Below, in pieces: positions 58,738 to 64,000 of a DNA stretch of 64,000 nucleotides (within the stretch, counting starts at the first letter, position 1; every line of letters begins with the position of its first letter). This DNA comes from Kribbella sp. CA-293567 (GTDB lineage Bacteria; Actinomycetota; Actinomycetes; Propionibacteriales; Kribbellaceae). The stretch covers positions 6,324,001-6,388,000 of the forward strand of contig NZ_CP114065.1 in NCBI RefSeq assembly GCF_027627575.1, written 5' to 3'. Below the pieces are notes generated by a model. That model had not been told where the DNA came from, searched no databases, and was given only the letters and a program-made list of their open reading frames with translations. A program made the position numbers and the translations under genes.

Positions 58738-59763
58738 ATGTTGTTCTCGCGCAAGGTTGTTGCCGGTGATCGTGTTGCCGTGGTCTCGCCGTCGGGTGGG
58801 CTGCCCGAGGTGTTTCCGGCGCCGTACGAGCTGGGTCTGGAGCGCCTTCGGGGGTTCGGGCTGGAGCCGGTGGAGTATCCGACCACCCGGAAGCTCGGCA
58901 CCACCCCTCAGGAGCGGGCCGCCGACCTGCATGCCGCCTGGAGCGACCCGTCGATCCGGGCAGTGATCGCCTCGATCGGTGGCGACGATCAGCTCACCGT
59001 GCTGAAGCACCTCGATCCGGAGGTGTTCCGGGCCGATCCGAAGCCGTTCTTCGGGTACAGCGACAACACCAACCTGCTCAACTTCCTTTATTCACTGGGC
59101 ATCCCGGCTTATCACGGCGGCAGCGTGATGGTGCAGTTCGGGCGGGGCGGGGCGATGCACCCCGACAGCGAACGATCCTTGCGGGCAGCGCTGTTCAGCT
59201 CCGGCGACTTCGAGCTGACTGCCTCCGGCTGGACCGACCGCGACCGCGACTGGGCCGATCCCAGCACCTTGGAGTCCGAGCCCGAGCTCTTCCCCGCGAC
59301 CGAGTGGAGCTGGCACGGAAGGCAGGACCAGGTGAGCGGCCGGCTCTGGGGCGGTTGCCTGGAGATTCTCGAATGGCAGCTGGCCGCGAACCGGTGGATG
59401 CTGCCGGTCGAGGAGTACTCCGGCGTCCTGTTCCTGGAGACCTCCGAGGAGCTGCCGTCGGCCGACGACGTCTACTGGATGCTCCGGAACTTCGGTGAAC
59501 GAGGGCTGCTGGAACGCTTCGACGCCGTGCTCTGGGGCCGGCCGAAGTCGTGGGCGCTCGACCGGCGCTCGACGCCGGAGGAGTCGGCAGCTTTCGTCGA
59601 GGCGCAGTACGCCGCCGCACGCCGTGCGCTCGCGGAGTACAAGCCTGACGCGCTGCTCGTCACCGGCCTGGACATCGGCCACACCGATCCGCAGCTGGTA
59701 CTGCCCTACGGCGGCATCGCCACACTCACGCCGGCGACTCGGAGCATCTCGGTCAGCTACTGA
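58738..59763 (+). CDS. S66 family peptidase (LD-carboxypeptidase-like)
   Basis: The 341-aa protein has the S66 catalytic pattern: nucleophile Ser in FFGYSDNTNLLNF, Glu in GRLWGGCLEILEW and His in DIGHTDPQLVLPYG. RVAVVSPSGGLPEVF is the N-terminal strand and VIASIGGDDQLTVL also fits. Members cleave the D,L bond of murein tetrapeptide or give immunity to microcin C-type compounds (MccF). With no signal peptide it acts in the cytosol, so cell-wall recycling or self-protection are both possible. TAGCTT ends 6 nt before the ATG. Confidence 0.9.
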   Translation: MLFSRKVVAGDRVAVVSPSGGLPEVFPAPYELGLERLRGFGLEPVEYPTTRKLGTTPQERAADLHAAWSDPSIRAVIASIGGDDQLTVLKHLDPEVFRADPKPFFGYSDNTNLLNFLYSLGIPAYHGGSVMVQFGRGGAMHPDSERSLRAALFSSGDFELTASGWTDRDRDWADPSTLESEPELFPATEWSWHGRQDQVSGRLWGGCLEILEWQLAANRWMLPVEEYSGVLFLETSEELPSADDVYWMLRNFGERGLLERFDAVLWGRPKSWALDRRSTPEESAAFVEAQYAAARRALAEYKPDALLVTGLDIGHTDPQLVLPYGGIATLTPATRSISVSY

Positions 59764-60175
59764 TGTTGGCGTCGGCTTCGCGCGACCGGGCCCGGGCCTC
59801 CGGGGTGTAGGCGTCGCCGAAGTCGTCCGCCTCGAAGATGAGCCGGAGGTCGACACCGCGCGAGTTGCCCATGTCGGCCTCCAGGCAGCGGGAGGCCCAC
59901 GCGATCGCCTCCTCCTTCGAGGCGACCTGGATCAGGGCGTAGCCGGCGATCAGTTCCTTCGTCTCCGCGAACGGGCCGTCGAGAACGCGAGGCTTGCCGT
60001 CCCGCACCTCGAGCCGGACGGCCTGGGAGCTGGGGTGCAGCCCGTCGCCGCCGATCAGGACGCCCTGCTCCGCCATCTCGGCCATCAGCGCGGTCATCGC
60101 CGTGATGCTCTCCTCGCTGGGCATCGCGCCGTTCTCGTACTCTTCGGTCCCGCGAAACGTCATCATGTAGCGCAT
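59753..60175 (-). CDS. YciI-like (YCII) domain protein
   Basis: The 140-aa protein has the YCII/DGPF pattern: MRYMMTFRGTEEYENG, LIGGDGLHPSSQAVRL, VLDGPFAETKELIAGYALIQV and EAIAWASRCLEADMG. The DGPFAETKE signature defines the DGPF subgroup often linked to ECF sigma factors. No function is proven. TAGCCT lies 7 nt before the ATG. It overlaps the convergent S66 gene by 11 bp. Confidence 0.93.
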   Translation of the reverse strand: MRYMMTFRGTEEYENGAMPSEESITAMTALMAEMAEQGVLIGGDGLHPSSQAVRLEVRDGKPRVLDGPFAETKELIAGYALIQVASKEEAIAWASRCLEADMGNSRGVDLRLIFEADDFGDAYTPEARARSREADANISS

Positions 60176-60185
60176 AGCGCGCAGG

Positions 60186-60833
60186 CTAACGGATCTGGGT
60201 CCTGGTCAGCGCGGGATTCGGATCGGGGTGGCAGGCGACCGGTGACTTGATGGTGACGAACTTCCACTTGATGGTGGCCTGCAGGCTGAGGCCGGGATCG
60301 TCGAAGCTGGTGCCCTGAAGCCTCGTCTCCACCACCCGGCCGCGAGCGCCGGCTTTCAGGCGCACCGACAAGCTCGGCAACTGGTACGCCGCTCCGCCGG
60401 GGACCGGGCCGCCGACGCGGACGGTCAGCACGCTGCCGTGGCGTTCGAGCGTCGGGGTGGAGCCGAGGCCGGAGCCGCCGGAGAGCCTGGCGCTGACGAA
60501 CGAGGTGTTGGCGGGGACCGGGATCCGTAGCTGAAGATCGCGGACCTCCTTGAGCTTGAAGCCCTTGACCTCACCCGGCAGGTTGCCCGGCTTGAGGTCG
60601 ACCGCCACGGTGAAGCGCTCTCCGCTGCGGACGCTCGCCGGAGCCTTCGCATTCACCCCCTGCCTGAGCTGGAAGGTCTGCTTGCCGAACTTGGTGTCAG
60701 CTCGGCAGGCATAGCTCGCAGTCGGGCCGGCGGCTTCTGCTGTTCCAACTGTGAGAACCGGTGCGACCAGTACCAGGCCTGCGGCGAGGAGTGATGACTT
60801 GCGCAACCACATCTTGATGCAGTGAGTAGTCAT
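60186..60833 (-). CDS. Secreted hypothetical protein (DUF6801-like)
   Basis: The 215-aa protein has a signal peptide (1-34, ending AEA) and a beta-rich mature region with one Cys pair (SYACRADTKFG and PVACHPDPNPALTRT). The end resembles a Cys-containing motif CxPDxNP seen in secreted actinobacterial proteins (DUF6801-type), but I am not certain of the family. It stands between the YciI and kinase genes on the same strand. An alternative ATG at 60812 would shorten the signal. Confidence 0.75.
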   Translation of the reverse strand: MTTHCIKMWLRKSSLLAAGLVLVAPVLTVGTAEAAGPTASYACRADTKFGKQTFQLRQGVNAKAPASVRSGERFTVAVDLKPGNLPGEVKGFKLKEVRDLQLRIPVPANTSFVSARLSGGSGLGSTPTLERHGSVLTVRVGGPVPGGAAYQLPSLSVRLKAGARGRVVETRLQGTSFDDPGLSLQATIKWKFVTIKSPVACHPDPNPALTRTQIR

Positions 60834-60888
60834 ACGACTACCCTAAGGAGTCGAAGCGGGGTTTGACTGCCCTCGTCTCGCCTGGTGA

Positions 60889-61902
60889 TCAGCGGCCGAC
60901 GAGGAACCAGCCGCCAGCACCTGCGAGAAGGAAGAGGACCGGTAGAGCAGCGAGCAGCCAGCCGCGCCGGCCTCGCTCAGCGGGCGCTCGGGCCGCGATC
61001 GTCGTACGGACCTGGTCCTCGTCGCCGAAGGTGGTGCGCTGGGCGGCGAGCATCGGCGCCTCCTGCTCCAGCCGGTACGCCTCCGCCTCGAGACGGTCGG
61101 CGAGAGTGTCGGCGCGGTTCCAGCGATCACCTGCGCGGTAGGCGAGCGTCCGGGCGAGAATCTCGTCGATCTCGCCGACAGAGTCGTGCAGCAGCGGCCG
61201 CAGGCTCGGCGGCTTGCTGTCGGGGTCGCGGGCGAGCACGTCGGTGATCGACGAGGCCACGAACGGCGGCCGGCCGGTCATCAACGCGTAGGTCACCGCG
61301 CCGACGGCGTACACGTCGGCGCGTTCGTCGAAGCCGCCGTCGCCTCGCCCCTGCTCCGGAGCCATGTACGACGGAGTTCCGACGGCTTGTGTCAGCCCTG
61401 ACGCCTCGGCCGCCCGCTTCGCCAGCCCGAGGTCGGCCAGCACGATCCGGTGCGTGCCACCACCCGACTCGAACCCTTGGGACGGCCGGAGCAGCAGGTT
61501 CGCGGGAGTGATGTCGCGGTGGACGACGCCCGCTTCGTGCAGCGCCGCGACGGCTCGCGCCAGGTCAGCGCCCCACCAGAGCGCGTCGGCGGGCTCCAGC
61601 GGACCGTGCGCCAGCACCTCGGCCAGTGAACCGCCGGGCACGAAGTCCATCACGAAGTACGGGCGGCCGTCCGGCAGTTGGCCGAGGTCGAAGACCCGGA
61701 CCACCCGGTCGCTCGCGATCCGGCGCATCAGCCGGGCCTCCGAGAGGAAGCGTTCGCGCACGTCCGCGCGGGAGGCCCAGTTGTCGGCGAGCACCTTGAC
61801 GGCGACGTCCACGTCGAGATCGTCGTCGTAGCCCCGCCAGACCGTCGCGAACGCGCCTGCGCCGATCTTCGCCTGCAACCGATACCGCCCGATGACGTCC
61901 AT
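60889..61902 (-). CDS. Membrane-anchored Ser/Thr protein kinase
   Basis: The 337-aa protein is a Hanks-type kinase with all main motifs: glycine loop IGAGAFATVWRG, Lys in VAVKVLAD, catalytic loop HRDITPANLLL, metal motif DLGLAKR (DLG in place of DFG), and VGTPSYMAPEQ. A C-terminal membrane helix at about 318-334 (WLLAALPVLFLLAGAGGWFL) is followed by only three residues, so there is no external sensor. It may sense via partners. GACAAT sits 7 nt before the ATG (likely leaderless). It is divergent from an ECF sigma factor. Confidence 0.92.
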   Translation of the reverse strand: MDVIGRYRLQAKIGAGAFATVWRGYDDDLDVDVAVKVLADNWASRADVRERFLSEARLMRRIASDRVVRVFDLGQLPDGRPYFVMDFVPGGSLAEVLAHGPLEPADALWWGADLARAVAALHEAGVVHRDITPANLLLRPSQGFESGGGTHRIVLADLGLAKRAAEASGLTQAVGTPSYMAPEQGRGDGGFDERADVYAVGAVTYALMTGRPPFVASSITDVLARDPDSKPPSLRPLLHDSVGEIDEILARTLAYRAGDRWNRADTLADRLEAEAYRLEQEAPMLAAQRTTFGDEDQVRTTIAARAPAERGRRGWLLAALPVLFLLAGAGGWFLVGR

Positions 61903-61983
61903 CCCCGCTATTGTCGAGCACTGCAGGGATCAAGGCGAACACATAACGCCATGGCGGCAGCGTGGTGGCGAACCTGGGAGAGC

Positions 61984-62523
61984 ATGAACGAGGATCTGGA
62001 AGACCTCGCGGCCCGCGCCGCGGCCGGCGACGAGAGCGTCATTCCCGAACTGCTGCAGGCGATCCGCCCGCAGGTGCTCCGCCGTGTGTCGAAGTTCCTG
62101 CCGTTTCGTGAAGACGCCGAAGAGGCCGCCCAGGACACCCTGCTGACGGTGGCGACCAAGATCCACACCTTCAAGGGCAGCGGCAGTTTCGCCGGCTGGC
62201 TGACCGTGGTCGCGACGAACTGCGCGCGGCAGACCTACCGGTCGCTGAAGCGCCGGGCCGTCGAGCAGTCGGCCGAGGTGCTGCCCGAGTCGGTCGATCC
62301 GCGGACCACGTCGGTGATCGCCGGTTCGCGACTCGATCTGCTGGAGGCGTTGGAGGCCCTGGAGGCGAGCCATCCGCAACTGGTCCAGCCGCTCGTCCTC
62401 CGCGATCTCGGCGCGATGACCTACGCCGAGATCGCCGAAGAACTGGCTGTCCCGCTCGGCACCGTGAAGGCCCGGATTCACCAGGCCCGCAAACAGGTGG
62501 CCGAGCACCTCACCATCCGCTGA
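61984..62523 (+). CDS. ECF-type RNA polymerase sigma factor
   Basis: The 179-aa protein has sigma region 2 (VSKFLPFREDAEEAAQDTLLTVATKIHTF, with GSFAGWLTVVATNCARQ) and region 4 (LVLRDLGAMTYAEIAEELAVPLGTVKARIHQARKQV). No anti-sigma gene is adjacent; a Ser/Thr kinase gene is divergent 81 bp away. ATG at 61984 has GGGAG nearby; ATG at 61951 would add 11 residues. Confidence 0.9.
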   Translation: MNEDLEDLAARAAAGDESVIPELLQAIRPQVLRRVSKFLPFREDAEEAAQDTLLTVATKIHTFKGSGSFAGWLTVVATNCARQTYRSLKRRAVEQSAEVLPESVDPRTTSVIAGSRLDLLEALEALEASHPQLVQPLVLRDLGAMTYAEIAEELAVPLGTVKARIHQARKQVAEHLTIR

Positions 62524-62567
62524 ACTGGTCCTGGGGCCCGTTCGCCCGGGGAGCAGCATGCGCCGGT

Positions 62568-63980
62568 CTACCGCAGGCGGCCCTGCCGCTGCGCTCCCGG
62601 GTCGATCGTGTTCGTCTTCGTCTGCGCGACCGCCGGGTTGGCGGCGACACCCATCCACTTCTGCAGGATCTGGGTGGCCTCCGTACGCTGCGGCAACGGC
62701 AGTCCGCCGATGCTCGCGCCGTGGTTGCCGTTCGGCACCGTGAACCAGTGCGAGTCGCGAGTACCGCGACCGGGCTCGAACTTCTCCGCGCTCCACGGGT
62801 CGTTCTCGCCGTACACGAACAGCATCCGCTGACCGGACCGCTTCAGCCACAGATCCACGTCGAGCATCGCGAACGGCTCGTGCCGGGGCTCGATCGAGTC
62901 CGGTACGGCGGCCGGCGCGTCACCCGCCTCGCGGTACCGCAGCAGGCCCTTGAGCCAGGTCGTCTTGCTGGCGACGTCCGGCCAGTTGAGCTGCTGGGTG
63001 GCCTGGAAGTAGTACGGCAGGAAGCCCGCGGTGCCTTCGTCGGAGTAGAACGACCAGCCGGAGATCTGGTCGATGAAGTCGAACAGTTGCTGATCCGTCG
63101 CAGCCGCCGTCCCGGGGACCTGCGGGCAGTTCGCCTGCGAGCTGTACTGCCAGAAGGCGAACGGGGTGTCCAGTACGGCCGCCTCGAGGGCGCGATCGGC
63201 CGAACCGAAGGTGCTCTCGTAGGTCAGCCCGTTCTGCGCGGCGTACTCCTTCAGCTTCGCCAGCATCGCGGGCCTGCGCAGCAAGGTGTTGCGTTGCAGG
63301 TTGCGCAGAGCCAGGTTGCAGGCGTCGTCCGTACCGGCGTTCTGGATGAAGCTGACGTAGGAGTCGTGGCGGTTGTTCACGTCCTGCGGGGCGACGTAGG
63401 CGACCGTCGCGTCGACGTCGTTGGGATAGAACCTGCGGTGGTAGACCGAGGTCATGCCGCCCTTGCTGGCTCCGGTGCCGACCCACTTGCCGGCGTACAG
63501 GGCCTTGCGGAACGCCTGCACGATCCGGTGCTGGTCGCTCGCGGCCTGCCAGATGTTGAGCTTGGACCAGTCCTGGCTGGCCGGCGTGGAGGTGTTGAAG
63601 AAGCGCTGCTCGACGTTCACCTGGTTGCCGTCGACCAGGCGCGTCGGCTCCGAGGTGAACGCGCCGCCGACACCGCCGTACCCGGTCGTGTGCAGGACGG
63701 TCGGGCGGACGAAGTCACGGTGCCACAGGGTCACCCGCTGCTCGAACTTCTCGCCGCCCGGCTTCTTGTGATCGGCCGGCTGGGTGTAGCGCAGGACGAA
63801 GAACGGCTTCCCACCGACGACACTGCTGGTCTCGATCCGCAGACCGGGGATCGTCTGCAGCTTCGCCGTGACGTCGGCGACCGGATCAGCGGCCTGGACC
63901 GCGGGCGCTGCCGTCGCGGTGGTGAGCGCGGACCCGGCCACCAGGGCGGTGACCAGGGCAAAGCGGATGAACCGGCGCAC
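62568..63980 (-). CDS. Secreted S37 family tripeptidyl aminopeptidase
   Basis: The 470-aa protein has a signal peptide (1-30, ending VQA), an alpha/beta-hydrolase core and nucleophile elbow WVGTGASKGGMTSVYHRRFYP (G-A-S-K-G). It has VLHTTGYGG, VEQRFFNTST, YSSQANCPQVPG and VYGENDPWSAEKFEPG, the last bearing the acid Asp, and a His in NGNHGASIGG. This pattern is Streptomyces PS-10/S37 (prolyl) tripeptidyl aminopeptidase. GTG at 63980 follows GAGGAG. It acts outside the cell on peptides from secreted proteases such as the one at 8341. Confidence 0.92.
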   Translation of the reverse strand: MRRFIRFALVTALVAGSALTTATAAPAVQAADPVADVTAKLQTIPGLRIETSSVVGGKPFFVLRYTQPADHKKPGGEKFEQRVTLWHRDFVRPTVLHTTGYGGVGGAFTSEPTRLVDGNQVNVEQRFFNTSTPASQDWSKLNIWQAASDQHRIVQAFRKALYAGKWVGTGASKGGMTSVYHRRFYPNDVDATVAYVAPQDVNNRHDSYVSFIQNAGTDDACNLALRNLQRNTLLRRPAMLAKLKEYAAQNGLTYESTFGSADRALEAAVLDTPFAFWQYSSQANCPQVPGTAAATDQQLFDFIDQISGWSFYSDEGTAGFLPYYFQATQQLNWPDVASKTTWLKGLLRYREAGDAPAAVPDSIEPRHEPFAMLDVDLWLKRSGQRMLFVYGENDPWSAEKFEPGRGTRDSHWFTVPNGNHGASIGGLPLPQRTEATQILQKWMGVAANPAVAQTKTNTIDPGAQRQGRLR

Positions 63981-64000
63981 GGGCGGACTCCTCAGTCGTG

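Noticed and set aside
1..64000. Phage, integrase, IS, CRISPR, tRNA or rRNA genes
   Set aside because: I looked for transposase/integrase motifs, short evenly spaced repeats and rRNA-like conserved text and found none. A tRNA scan would be decisive and I could not run it.

Overview
The window is high-GC actinobacterial DNA. Codon use is strongly G/C-ending, GTG and TTG starts are frequent, many start codons sit 6-8 nt after a TANNNT-like -10 box (likely leaderless mRNAs), and many neighbouring genes overlap by ATGA or GTGA. Gene content (mycobacterial-type lpdA, GlnR- and Zur-like sites, AfsR-like NB-ARC/TPR regulators, secreted alpha-lytic-type protease, S37 peptidase, GH76, SpoIID/LytB protein) fits a soil actinomycete of the Nocardioidales, such as Kribbella. 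That genus is inferred, not proven. It looks like chromosomal core and semi-core DNA: I see no phage, integrase, IS element, CRISPR array, tRNA or rRNA.

Layout. 1-2.4 kb: YjbR protein (cut by the window edge), then a divergent MFS exporter/TetR pair sharing repeated operators. 2.4-6.5 kb: a coupled DUF4129-MoxR-DUF58 operon. 6.6-11.1 kb: Eis-like acetyltransferase, a gene-poor stretch with an 80-bp inverted repeat around a broken gene, a secreted serine protease and an XRE regulator. 11.3-12.4 kb: a CobW-like protein without a P-loop behind a perfect Zur-type palindrome. 12.4-15.6 kb: acyl-CoA carboxylase beta subunit, acyl-CoA dehydrogenase and a MerR regulator. 15.6-16.2 kb: four degenerate ~105-bp tandem repeats.

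16.9-26.4 kb is the metabolic centrepiece: six overlapping genes reading leftward (narK, nitrate reductase, a reductase::NirB fusion, nirD, HemD-winged helix, CbiX chelatase). Together they import nitrate, reduce it to ammonium and make the siroheme that NirB needs. A GlnR-like promoter region precedes them.

26.5-36.3 kb: MMPL transporter, Nramp-like transporter, DUF427 protein, two tandem paralogous XRE/NB-ARC/TPR regulators and a SMP-30 lactonase. 36.5-44.1 kb: biotin carboxylase/BCCP, anchored cyclophilin and a cell-wall/glycan group (GH76, SpoIID-LytB, PGRP amidase), then HxlR. 44.2-48.4 kb: Gly/Asp-rich membrane protein, three small immunity-like genes without a toxin, a kinase-like protein and a secreted repeat protein. 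48.5-58.7 kb: lpdA, gamma-glutamylcyclotransferase, phosphosugar mutase, several membrane/secreted proteins, deoC and two aldehyde-dehydrogenase genes, the second lacking its catalytic half. 58.7-64 kb: S66 peptidase, YciI protein, secreted protein, divergent Ser/Thr kinase and ECF sigma factor, and an S37 tripeptidyl aminopeptidase.

Best leads for new biology: the Zur-linked P-loop-less CobW protein, the in-frame oxidoreductase::NirB fusion, the tandem NB-ARC regulators with an identical 5' junction, the toxin-less immunity triad, and the two non-coding repeat structures.
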